From: an uncultured Sulfuricurvum sp.
Lineage (GTDB): Bacteria > Campylobacterota > Campylobacteria > Campylobacterales > Sulfurimonadaceae
NCBI RefSeq assembly: GCF_937936435.1
Contig: NZ_CALDDG010000069.1
Location: forward strand, 1-16,395
Direction of reading: 5' to 3'
DNA: 16,395 nucleotides
How positions within the stretch are numbered: the stretch's first letter is position 1; each line of letters starts with the position of its first letter. Made by a program: the position numbers and the translations under genes. Below the pieces are notes generated by a model. That model was given only the letters and a program-made list of their open reading frames with translations, was not told the DNA's origin and searched no databases. Below, piece after piece: positions 7,680 through 14,107 of the stretch.

Positions 7680-8183
7680 ATGCAGAAAATTGAAGGTAAA
7701 GTATGGAATTTCGGTAAAGATATCGATACCGATCTTATCATTGCCGCCCGTTATCTTAACACTTCAGACCCACAAGAGCTTGCAAAGCACGTCATGGAAG
7801 ATGCAGATCCCGATTTTGTCACTAAAATGGCACCGGGAGATATTATTGTCGCCGACGAAAATTTTGGATGCGGATCATCTCGCGAGCATGCTCCTATCGC
7901 TTTAAAAGCCGCCGGCATAGCTGCGGTAATCGCTCCGACGTTTGCCCGTATTTTTTACCGAAACGCATTTAACATGGGATTGCCGATTTTTGAGCTTCCT
8001 CAAAGTCTTGAAATTAAAGAAGGTGAGTCTGTTAGTATCGATATGGATGCAGGGACTATTACCAATACAACCAACGGAAAAGTTTATACCTTCATTCCGA
8101 TACCTCCGTTTATGCAAGAACTAATTAGCGCCGGAGGATTAATGAATTACGCACATGCCGAAATAGCGGCTCAGGAGAAATAA
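7680..8183 (+). CDS. leuD: 3-isopropylmalate dehydratase small subunit
   Basis: With LeuC it isomerises 2-isopropylmalate to 3-isopropylmalate in leucine synthesis. The 167 residues are the short form typical of this type. Motifs: GKDIDTDLIIAARYL (12-26), DENFGCGSSREHAPIAL (59-75), the substrate loop, and IAPTFARIFYRNAFNMGLP (84-102). A TTG at 7677 extends the frame by one codon, but ATG 7680 has TAGGA 6 nt upstream and is preferred. leuC is not in this window; leuB follows 3 nt after the stop. Confidence 0.96.
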   Translation: MQKIEGKVWNFGKDIDTDLIIAARYLNTSDPQELAKHVMEDADPDFVTKMAPGDIIVADENFGCGSSREHAPIALKAAGIAAVIAPTFARIFYRNAFNMGLPIFELPQSLEIKEGESVSIDMDAGTITNTTNGKVYTFIPIPPFMQELISAGGLMNYAHAEIAAQEK

Positions 8184-8186
8184 TTG

Positions 8187-9263
8187 ATGAAAACTTACAC
8201 TATTGCCTTAATCAAAGGGGACGGAATCGGCCCTGAAATCATCGACGAAGCTGTTAAAGTTTTAGATGCCGTTGCCGCTTTGGAAAACATCGAGTTTAAC
8301 TACCAGGAAGCTCTGATGGGGGGATGCGCCGTAGATGCTACCGGCGATCCGCTTCCACAAGAAACGATTGAAATATCACTTGCCAGCGATGCCGTATTGT
8401 TCGGAGCGATCGGCGGTCAGAAATGGGATACGCTTCCGCGTGAAAAACGTCCGGAGAGCGGGCTTCTCCGTTTCCGAAAAGAGTTGGGTGTATTTGCCAA
8501 TTTACGTCCGGCAAATGTTTACGACGAACTTGTCAATGCCAGCTCGCTTAAGCCCGAAGTGGTAAAAGGGGTCGATTTGATGGTTGTTCGCGAGTTGATC
8601 GGCGGTATCTATTTCGGCGAACCGAAAGGGCGCGATGAAAACCGTGGATGGAACACAATGGTCTATACCCGTCCTGAGATTGAGCGTATTGCTCATGTCG
8701 CTTTTAAAATTGCAATGGAACGATCGAAAAAAATCTGCTCAGTCGACAAAGCGAATGTCTTGGATGTCAGCCAATTGTGGCGTGAAGTTGTCGAAGAAGT
8801 GGCAAAAGAGTATCCTGAAGTACAATTGTCACATATGTATGTCGACAATGCCGCGATGCAGCTCATCCGTGATCCGAAACAATTCGATGTTATTTTGACC
8901 GGCAATATTTTTGGTGATATCCTCAGTGATGAAGCTAGTATGCTTTCCGGTTCTATCGGTCTTCTTCCGTCGGCATCTGTAGGGGCGAAAATCGGCGTTT
9001 ACGAGCCGATTCACGGCTCAGCCCCCGATATTGCGGGGCAGGGGATCGCTAACCCGATTGCTACGATCGCGAGTGCATCGATGATGCTTCGATTCGCATT
9101 GGGAGAAAATCGTGCCGCTGATCGGATCGATTACGGCATCAAACAAGCCCTTGCGGAAGGATACCGTACGAAGGATATCTCCGGCTTTGATGCAAAAGAG
9201 ATTTGTTCAACGAGCGAAATGGGTTCCATCATCGCTAATTTTGCGGCAAAATGCAAACTTTAA
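8187..9263 (+). CDS. leuB: 3-isopropylmalate dehydrogenase
   Basis: NAD-dependent oxidative decarboxylation of 3-isopropylmalate in leucine synthesis. The 358 residues show KGDGIGPEII (10-19), the substrate arginines in LLRFRKELGVFANLRP (93-108) and Arg135, Tyr142 in GGIYFGEPKGR, Lys188 in DKANVLDVS, the metal aspartates 220, 244 and 248 (YVDNAAMQLI; GDILSDEAS), and the NAD-binding GSAPDIAGQGIANP (277-290). ATG 8187 lies 9 nt from AGGAG; a TTG at 8184 would be 6 nt away and cannot be excluded. The 3' end overlaps the next gene by 13 nt. Confidence 0.97.
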   Translation: MKTYTIALIKGDGIGPEIIDEAVKVLDAVAALENIEFNYQEALMGGCAVDATGDPLPQETIEISLASDAVLFGAIGGQKWDTLPREKRPESGLLRFRKELGVFANLRPANVYDELVNASSLKPEVVKGVDLMVVRELIGGIYFGEPKGRDENRGWNTMVYTRPEIERIAHVAFKIAMERSKKICSVDKANVLDVSQLWREVVEEVAKEYPEVQLSHMYVDNAAMQLIRDPKQFDVILTGNIFGDILSDEASMLSGSIGLLPSASVGAKIGVYEPIHGSAPDIAGQGIANPIATIASASMMLRFALGENRAADRIDYGIKQALAEGYRTKDISGFDAKEICSTSEMGSIIANFAAKCKL

Positions 9264-9499
9264 CGCTTGCCAATATTTATGAGCTCCAAGGGCTGAAAGA
9301 AGATGCTCTTGAGATTTATAAAGAGATATTGAAAAAAGACCCTTCCAATGCCGATGCCAAAATCGCGATACGGAGGCTTTCGGGTATGCGAAAAAAATTT
9401 CTTGGGGTTAATAATGAAATGAAAGCTTTTTTTGTCCAGATGGATGAGGAAGCTGAATTTATCCAGTTTGAAAGGTGGTTGATGAAAGCATGGAACTAA
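9251..9499 (+). CDS. Small TPR-like protein downstream of leuB
   Basis: 82 residues. Residues 2-44 form one tetratricopeptide-like repeat: LANIYELQGLKEDALEIYKE and then KDPSNADAKIAIRRLS, with the usual Tyr, Gly, Ala, Tyr and Pro at repeat spacing. The rest (45-82) is charged and aromatic with no motif I know. ATG 9251 lies inside the last codons of leuB with no ribosome binding site of its own, so it probably depends on leuB translation. The next ORF starts before this one stops. Probably a partner for the CiaD-like product, but that is inferred from the overlap only. Confidence 0.7.
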   Translation: MQTLTLANIYELQGLKEDALEIYKEILKKDPSNADAKIAIRRLSGMRKKFLGVNNEMKAFFVQMDEEAEFIQFERWLMKAWN

Positions 9500-9831
9500 A
9501 AGACGTCATTTTATCGACATTGGCCGAGATCGAAGAACTGAGCAGTGCCCCCGAAGCCGTTGAAAAAACAGAACCTTTAAGAGCAGAGATTGCATCGCTT
9601 TCCCAGGCAGCAACGCCTTCAGTGCCGGTTGAACCAGATGTTTTTCATTCACCAAGAGAGGATGAATCCAGAATGCTTGAGGGGATACGGGAACGGTTGC
9701 TTGTCCTTTTTGAAGGGTTTCAATCTCCGAATAATGTCCAAATAGAAGCAAAAGTCGATTTGACCTTGAATTTTCTCGAATATCTTTTAGCTACTATCGA
9801 TAATCGCCTAGAGACGATCAAACACTCCTAA
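9490..9831 (+). CDS. CiaD-like small hypothetical protein
   Basis: 113 residues from ATG 9490 (MELKDVILSTLAEIEEL). The frame also opens at GTG 9475, which would add five residues; I prefer the ATG for its clean N-terminus, though its ribosome binding site (AAAGGTGG, 11 nt away) is poor. N-terminal and C-terminal parts (about 1-17 and 61-113, the latter LEGIRERLLVLFEGFQ and LTLNFLEYLLATIDNRLETI) look helical; the middle is Pro/Ser/Glu-rich and probably loose. In Campylobacter jejuni the gene close to purU is ciaD (Cj0788), an effector needed for invasion. The resemblance is by position and size, recalled rather than searched. Confidence 0.65.
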   Translation: MELKDVILSTLAEIEELSSAPEAVEKTEPLRAEIASLSQAATPSVPVEPDVFHSPREDESRMLEGIRERLLVLFEGFQSPNNVQIEAKVDLTLNFLEYLLATIDNRLETIKHS

Positions 9832-9854
9832 GCTTTCATGAATTAAGGAAAAGA

Positions 9855-10694
9855 ATGAACGAACAGTATCGGATATTAATCCATTGCAATGACGAAAAAG
9901 GGCTTGTATATAAAGTATCGAGTATTTTTTTTCATCGCAACCTCAATATTATTTCCAATAACGAATTTGTAGATAAAGCACACAATAAATTTTTTATGCG
10001 TAGTGAAGTCGCGGGAGAAATTGCGCCGGATATGCTTAAAAGCGAATTGAGTGCGGTTTTGCCGAACAACGCCCATCTTGAAGTGATCGCTCCGCGTAAA
10101 AAACGGGTCGTATTGATGGCAACCAAAGAATCACATGCTTTAGGGGATATTTTAATCCGATACGAAGCAGGCGAACTGGACTGTCATATCGTCGGCGTCG
10201 TCTCCAATTACGATTTACTCGAACCTCTAGTCTCTAAATTCAATATCCCGTATTACACTGTTTCACATGAGGGATGCGATCGTGACGAACATGAACAACG
10301 CGTATTGAAACAGCTCGCCGAGCTTGGAGAGATCGATTATATTGTTCTAGCCAAATATATGCGTATTTTGACACCGAGATTCGTAGAAACATACGAAGAC
10401 AAAATCATTAATATTCATCATTCGTTTCTCCCCGCATTTATTGGGGCAAATCCTTATAAACAGGCATATGAGCGCGGAGTAAAAATTATCGGAGCGACAG
10501 CCCATTTTGTCAATAACAATTTGGATGAAGGGCCGATCATCGCTCAGGATGTCATTCATGTCAATCATGCTTACGGTTGGGAAGAGATGCAGCGTTTGGG
10601 ACGGGATGTTGAGAAAATTGTTTTGTCAAAAGCACTTAAGTTGGCATTGGAAGACCGTATTTTTGTCCATGCCAATAAAACGATTATTTTTTAA
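9855..10694 (+). CDS. purU: Formyltetrahydrofolate deformylase
   Basis: Hydrolyses 10-formyl-tetrahydrofolate to formate and tetrahydrofolate, balancing one-carbon pools. The 279 residues have an N-terminal ACT domain (about 5-75; CNDEKGLVYKVSSIFFHRNL) and a formyltransferase domain (84-275). Catalytic residues are visible as Asn186, His188 and Asp224 in INIHHSFLPAFIGANPYKQA (185-204) and ATAHFVNNNLDEGPII (214-229). ATG 9855 has AGGA 6 nt upstream. trmL starts on the base after its stop, so the genes are co-translated. Confidence 0.97.
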   Translation: MNEQYRILIHCNDEKGLVYKVSSIFFHRNLNIISNNEFVDKAHNKFFMRSEVAGEIAPDMLKSELSAVLPNNAHLEVIAPRKKRVVLMATKESHALGDILIRYEAGELDCHIVGVVSNYDLLEPLVSKFNIPYYTVSHEGCDRDEHEQRVLKQLAELGEIDYIVLAKYMRILTPRFVETYEDKIINIHHSFLPAFIGANPYKQAYERGVKIIGATAHFVNNNLDEGPIIAQDVIHVNHAYGWEEMQRLGRDVEKIVLSKALKLALEDRIFVHANKTIIF

Positions 10695-11165
10695 ATGTTT
10701 AATATCGTATTAGTAACACCGCAGATTCCGAATAATACCGGTACAATCGGAAGGCTATGTGTCAATACCGGTTCCCGCCTTCATCTTATCAAACCGTTAG
10801 GATTTGATATCGATGAAAAAGCGGTTCGGCGTGCAGGATTGGATTATTGGCATAAACTCGATTTACACGTATGGGAAAGTATGGAAGAGTTTTTAAATGT
10901 CCATCCTGATAGAGAACGGTTTTTTTTCGCTACGACAAAAACCGATCGCCCTTATTTTGATATTGAATTCCAAGAGGGAGATTATCTCTTTTTCGGGAGT
11001 GAGACTTCAGGTATTCCGGTCGAGATTCTGGAAGCTTTTCCGAAGCAGACCATGACTATCCCTATGACCAAAGAGGGGCGGAGTTTAAATCTTGCAATCA
11101 GCAGCGGGATTATCCTCTATGAAGCGATTAAACAAAATTTTGATACTTACAGAAAGTTGATGTAA
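10695..11165 (+). CDS. trmL: tRNA (cytidine/uridine-34-2'-O)-methyltransferase TrmL
   Basis: SPOUT-class enzyme that methylates the ribose of the wobble base of tRNA-Leu isoacceptors with S-adenosylmethionine. The 156 residues match the family length (about 155-160). The three SPOUT motifs are present: PQIPNNTGTIGR (9-20), YLFFGSETSGIP (97-108) and IPMTKEGRSLNLAISSGIIL (122-141), which build the trefoil knot. ATG follows the purU TAA without a gap. A second wobble-position enzyme in the window besides tgt. Confidence 0.96.
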   Translation: MFNIVLVTPQIPNNTGTIGRLCVNTGSRLHLIKPLGFDIDEKAVRRAGLDYWHKLDLHVWESMEEFLNVHPDRERFFFATTKTDRPYFDIEFQEGDYLFFGSETSGIPVEILEAFPKQTMTIPMTKEGRSLNLAISSGIILYEAIKQNFDTYRKLM

Positions 11166-11166
11166 C

Positions 11167-11340
11167 ATGGCACAGATTCTCGATACCGTTGTTTTAGTTT
11201 TATTGGTTCTTTTCCTAGTCTATATTTTTCGCGGATATCATTTGACACGACTGGACAAGGAACGTAAAGAGAATGCGAATAGCGAAAATGATATTGCTGA
11301 AAAGATCGATAACGATCGTGAGCATATCTCAAAAGATTAG
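11167..11340 (+). CDS. 57-residue single-pass membrane protein
   Basis: Starts at ATG 11167, one base after the trmL stop. Residues 5-21 form one hydrophobic segment (LDTVVLVLLVLFLVYIF), followed by a strongly charged tail (HLTRLDKERKENANSENDIA and on to the end) that should be cytoplasmic and helical. No family recognised. It has no clear ribosome binding site and probably relies on coupling to trmL. Its tight placement and clean membrane-plus-tail layout support a real gene. The stop lies in an A/T-rich hairpin shared with a converging ORF. Confidence 0.65.
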   Translation: MAQILDTVVLVLLVLFLVYIFRGYHLTRLDKERKENANSENDIAEKIDNDREHISKD

Positions 11341-11350
11341 AATAATCTTT
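11332..11350. terminator. Bidirectional hairpin at converging gene ends
   Basis: AAAGATTA and TAATCTTT form a perfect 8-bp stem with a 3-nt loop. The hairpin contains the stop codons of the 57-residue plus-strand gene and the 27-residue minus-strand ORF. It is A/T-rich and has no long U-tract, so termination strength is uncertain. Confidence 0.4.
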
Positions 11351-11420
11351 CTGCCCATTCCCCCATTTTCATTTCAAATCGATCCATCCATCCGTTAGCT
11401 TTACGAATTACTTTTGCCAT
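11337..11420 (-). CDS. 27-residue amphipathic peptide ORF divergent from the S24 repressor
   Basis: ATG 11420-11418 is preceded by a full AAGGAG (11427-11432) at the ideal 6-nt spacing, the strongest ribosome binding site in this part of the window. The peptide begins MAKVIRKANGWMDRF and ends GEWAERLF. Hydrophobic residues (Val4, Ala8, Met12, Phe15, Met19, Trp22, Leu26) recur every three to four positions, as in an amphipathic helix, and the net charge is about +2. Its stop overlaps the plus-strand gene by 4 nt. No homolog is known to me. It reads away from the repressor and shares its control region. Confidence 0.5.
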   Translation of the reverse strand: MAKVIRKANGWMDRFEMKMGEWAERLF

Positions 11421-11464
11421 CTTGAACTCCTTGATGATCTATGATCTGTTTTAAAGTTACTCAA

Positions 11465-11470
11465 ATAGTA
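11465..11470 (-). promoter_or_regulatory. Candidate -10 for the 27-residue ORF
   Basis: TACTAT on the minus strand, 44 nt before the start codon. The left arm of the inverted repeat falls in its -10/-35 spacer, so a repressor bound there would block it. Tentative: the region is A/T-rich. Confidence 0.3.
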
Positions 11471-11475
11471 AGATA

Positions 11476-11513
11476 ATTGCAAAATATCCGATAATAATAT
11501 TTCATTTTGCAAT
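11476..11513. promoter_or_regulatory. Inverted repeat, probable repressor operator
   Basis: ATTGCAAAAT (11476-11485) and ATTTTGCAAT (11504-11513) are perfect 10-bp inverted arms, 28 bp centre to centre. They lie between the divergent 27-residue ORF and the S24 repressor. The right arm overlaps the expected -35 of the repressor promoter and the left arm lies in the opposite promoter. This suits self-regulation by the adjacent repressor, by analogy with CI and LexA. The pairing of this protein with this site is inferred. Confidence 0.55.
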
Positions 11514-11531
11514 ATATTTATTTTTTTATGC

Positions 11532-11537
11532 CATAAT
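11532..11537 (+). promoter_or_regulatory. Candidate extended -10 of the S24 repressor gene
   Basis: CATAAT preceded by TGC, an extended -10 form, 37 nt before ATG 11575. Transcription would start near 11544. One operator arm covers the -35 position. Confidence 0.4.
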
Positions 11538-11574
11538 TATTACAATGTTGTATCAATATATAAAGGATTTCATC

Positions 11575-12234
11575 ATGAAAACATTCAGTGATATTGTAGA
11601 AACGATTAAAGACATCGTCTCTTCCGAATTTCCCGATAAAAAAGTGTTCGATAAAGATATTGCGGAGTTGTTGGAAATCTCTCAAATGAATTTTGCAACG
11701 ATGAAAAAGCGGAACAAAATCCCTTTTAACGAATTGCTCGATTTTTGCGCAAAACGATCGATTGCAATCAACTGGCTCTTATACAACCAGTCTCCCGAAA
11801 GCTTGATTGAACCTACAAACCGTTTTTATATGGTTCGTTATTTCTCATCGGTAAACGCTTCCGCCGGCGGAGGTGCTGAAAATGAAGCGTTGGATTACGA
11901 GCCGCTGATGCTGGAAGAAAATTTTGTTTTTTCTTTGGGGGGAGAAAAAGAGCTGCGCCACATTGAAGCTATCAACGTGTCGGGCGATTCTATGGAACCG
12001 TCGTTTAGTTACAACGATATCGTTTTTATCAACCGTTCGAAAAATGATCCGAGCCGCGGAGGAGTTTTTACGATTCGTACGGAACACGGGTTATTTATTA
12101 AACGATTGCAAGTGCGGATTGATGGTAAACTGGATATTATTTCAGATAACAAGGATTATCCGACCTATGTTGCACGAAGAGATGAAGTTGAAATCATCGG
12201 GAGAGTCGTTGGACGTTTTGGTGGGATCGAATAA
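11575..12234 (+). CDS. CI/LexA-type transcriptional repressor with S24 self-cleavage domain
   Basis: 219 residues. The N-terminus (about 22-70) is a phage-CI-type helix-turn-helix (VFDKDIAELLEISQMNFATM, then FCAKRSIAINWLL). The C-terminus is a peptidase S24 domain with the nucleophile Ser139 in VSGDSMEPSF and the general-base Lys176 in LFIKRLQV, 37 residues apart as in LexA (Ser119/Lys156). A cleavable Ala97-Gly98 bond sits in NASAGGG. Such proteins cut themselves on activated RecA. ATG 11575 has AAAGGA 7 nt upstream; an in-frame ATG at 11545 has no ribosome binding site. The target genes are unknown; the lipoprotein gene follows after 22 nt. Confidence 0.9.
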   Translation: MKTFSDIVETIKDIVSSEFPDKKVFDKDIAELLEISQMNFATMKKRNKIPFNELLDFCAKRSIAINWLLYNQSPESLIEPTNRFYMVRYFSSVNASAGGGAENEALDYEPLMLEENFVFSLGGEKELRHIEAINVSGDSMEPSFSYNDIVFINRSKNDPSRGGVFTIRTEHGLFIKRLQVRIDGKLDIISDNKDYPTYVARRDEVEIIGRVVGRFGGIE

Positions 12235-12256
12235 CTTTTAGTGAAAAGATAAGAAG

Positions 12257-13729
12257 ATGAAGTCGAATATTTTGATGCTCACTTTAGCGCTAGCGGTAGG
12301 AGGATGCAGTGTGCATAACCCTCCTAAAGTGATTCAACCGATAAAAATTTTATCTGCAGTAGAAGATATAAATAAGAGCGTAGTGAGCGATCCTTTTTGC
12401 TGCATGCTTCCTCAAGATCTCGATGTTAAACTTCCCGAATATGGCCCGAAACTCAATGATTTGGAACGTTTCGAACAATCATTAATTCCGTATGTCGAAA
12501 AAAACGGTGTAGATAAAGCAGATTTATATGAGATTCAAAATACATTTGAAACACGCTATTACTCTCCGTGGGCTTATAGTGCACCTCCCCAAAATGTACA
12601 AGAGGCTTCATGGCCGTTGCGTGCTTTTAGAGGAGGATACGGAAGTAATTTGAGACCGGTTCCGCCGGCATGGTTTGAAGAGATCAAAGATCAGAGCAAT
12701 TTTGAGAACTACGGAACATTAAATCAAAAAGCCATTGCTTTGAAATGGATGAACATTCGTGCTTTCCCTACCGAAAAACCTCTATATAAAAATCCGGATC
12801 GCCCTGGTGACGGGTATCCGTTCGATTTATTGCAAAACAGCAGTGTCAATTACAATGAGCCTATTTTTATTTCCCATACAACCAAAGACGGGGCATGGAG
12901 CTATATATTTACCAACAATGCATCGGGATGGGTAAAATCGGATTCTGTACGGATGATTGACGGTGCGACTATTGCCAAAATACAACGAGCGGAAAAGGTT
13001 TTTATCATTGAAGACAATATACCGCTCTATGATACGCAAAATCAGTTTGTTGTTTATTCACGTGTGGGGATGGTACTGCCGCTGAACCGGAGTGAGAACG
13101 ATACATATTATTGTGATGTGTATACGGAAAATAATTCTTCCAAAGTACTTTCAATCGCTCAGACTTCCGCCCATCTTGGGGTAAGTAAACTGAATAAAAA
13201 CGATTTGATTACCGTTGGCTCTCAAATGTTAAAAAATACCTACGGATGGGGCGGTATGTATGGTGAAAGGGACTGCTCGTCGATGATACGGGATATGTAT
13301 ACCCCTTTTGGCATTTGGTTACCGCGAAATTCATCCGCACAGTCTCACAAGGGAGAGATAATCTCTTTTGAAGGGCTGAATGACGACCAAAAATTGGCAT
13401 TGATCAAAGAGAAAGGGATACCTTTTGAGACGATTATTTATCTTAAAGGACATGTATTATTGTATATCGGAACGTATCAAGAGAGTGTGTTGGTTATGCA
13501 TAATATTTGGGGTGTCCGTACACGGGATAAGCAGGGAGCAAAAGGGAGACATATTATTGGAAAAGCAGTTATAAGTACTTTAGAACTGGGATCGGAATTA
13601 GATGAATTCGATCCGGAAATGAGTCTTTTGACTCGCGCGCTCAGCATGAATATCTTTACTCATCCTTCTCTCTCAACCTCGACTTTGACACTCAAAGCGG
13701 GAAAGAAAAAGCTTGCTTCGCGCCGTTAA
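12257..13729 (+). CDS. Lipoprotein NlpC/P60 cell-wall hydrolase with SH3 domains
   Basis: 490 residues. A lipoprotein signal ends in a lipobox (AVGGC, Cys17), so the product is exported and lipidated. An N-terminal stabilising clip (about 45-155, with YYSPWAY at 101-107) is followed by two SH3b-like domains (about 160-235 and 245-300) and a C-terminal NlpC/P60 domain (310-435) with Cys340 in YGERDCSSMIRD, His399 in KGHVLLYIG and His415 in HNIWG. This order is that of the DvLysin-type gamma-D-glutamyl-diamino-acid peptidases that cut peptidoglycan stems. A basic tail follows. Only 22 nt separate it from the repressor and the binding site is weak (AAGAAG), so it is probably on the same transcript. 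Confidence 0.9.
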   Translation: MKSNILMLTLALAVGGCSVHNPPKVIQPIKILSAVEDINKSVVSDPFCCMLPQDLDVKLPEYGPKLNDLERFEQSLIPYVEKNGVDKADLYEIQNTFETRYYSPWAYSAPPQNVQEASWPLRAFRGGYGSNLRPVPPAWFEEIKDQSNFENYGTLNQKAIALKWMNIRAFPTEKPLYKNPDRPGDGYPFDLLQNSSVNYNEPIFISHTTKDGAWSYIFTNNASGWVKSDSVRMIDGATIAKIQRAEKVFIIEDNIPLYDTQNQFVVYSRVGMVLPLNRSENDTYYCDVYTENNSSKVLSIAQTSAHLGVSKLNKNDLITVGSQMLKNTYGWGGMYGERDCSSMIRDMYTPFGIWLPRNSSAQSHKGEIISFEGLNDDQKLALIKEKGIPFETIIYLKGHVLLYIGTYQESVLVMHNIWGVRTRDKQGAKGRHIIGKAVISTLELGSELDEFDPEMSLLTRALSMNIFTHPSLSTSTLTLKAGKKKLASRR

Positions 13730-13732
13730 ACA

Positions 13733-14038
13733 CTATCCGCGAATATCGAGAAGAGAACCTAACATTTCGTTTTGAGTCCGAATGGCCTGAACATTCGATT
13801 CAGCCGTTTTGGCTATTGTAATTTGATCGGTCATCTCTTTCGACAAATCTGTTTGTGATTTTTCACTTCCGTTATCCGTTGCCAACTTTGTATTTGCTTG
13901 TGTAGAACCGTTTTGAGTTTCACTGATAGTGGTGTCGCGCGGAACGTATCCGTCGGTATTGACATTGGCAACATTCGATGCGTTGTTATTCATGTACGTT
14001 TGATTGGACATGAGAGAAGAGACATTTGAACTTATCAT
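13733..14038 (-). CDS. Miniature flagellar rod/hook-like protein
   Basis: 101 residues from ATG 14038; a TTG at 14041 is one codon upstream, but AAGGAG (14045-14050) is 6 nt from the ATG. The N-terminus has the rod/hook signature (NNNASNVANVNTDGY, 17-31, matching the family's NNIANVNTxGY), and the C-terminus has the matching helix (LSKEMTDQITIAKTAESNVQ then IRTQNEMLGSLLDIRG). The middle (about 32-65) is a Ser/Thr/Asn/Gln-rich linker without the usual beta domain. FlgB and FlgC are about 130-165 residues, so this is shorter than any standard rod subunit. It lies away from other flagellar genes and has no sigma-54 site I can find. Function unknown. Confidence 0.8.
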   Translation of the reverse strand: MISSNVSSLMSNQTYMNNNASNVANVNTDGYVPRDTTISETQNGSTQANTKLATDNGSEKSQTDLSKEMTDQITIAKTAESNVQAIRTQNEMLGSLLDIRG

Positions 14039-14065
14039 CAAAAGCTCCTTAATTAAGATACCATG

Positions 14066-14071
14066 AGTATA
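14066..14071 (-). promoter_or_regulatory. Candidate -10 of the mini rod-protein gene
   Basis: TATACT on the minus strand in the gap after dapD, 28 nt before ATG 14038. A vegetative-type box; I found no GG-N10-GC sigma-54 pattern here. Confidence 0.35.
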
Positions 14072-14077
14072 AAATCC

Positions 14078-14095
14078 ATCACCTTAAAAGGTGAT
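14078..14095. terminator. Perfect palindrome after dapD: terminator or operator
   Basis: ATCACCTTAAAAGGTGAT has 8-bp arms around AA. In the dapD direction it is followed by GGATTTTAT, a weak U-tract, so it may end dapD. It also lies directly upstream of the -10 of the mini rod-protein gene, where an operator would sit. The sequence cannot decide between the two. Confidence 0.5.
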
Positions 14096-14107
14096 AGGAA
14101 ATCCGTA

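Noticed and set aside
11545..11574. Upstream ATG giving ten extra residues to the S24 repressor
   Set aside because: No ribosome binding site, and it lies at the predicted transcription start; ATG 11575 has AAAGGA at good spacing.
11421..11574. Phage attachment site or prophage edge near the CI-like repressor
   Set aside because: No integrase, tRNA or other phage genes; flanking genes are ordinary core genes.
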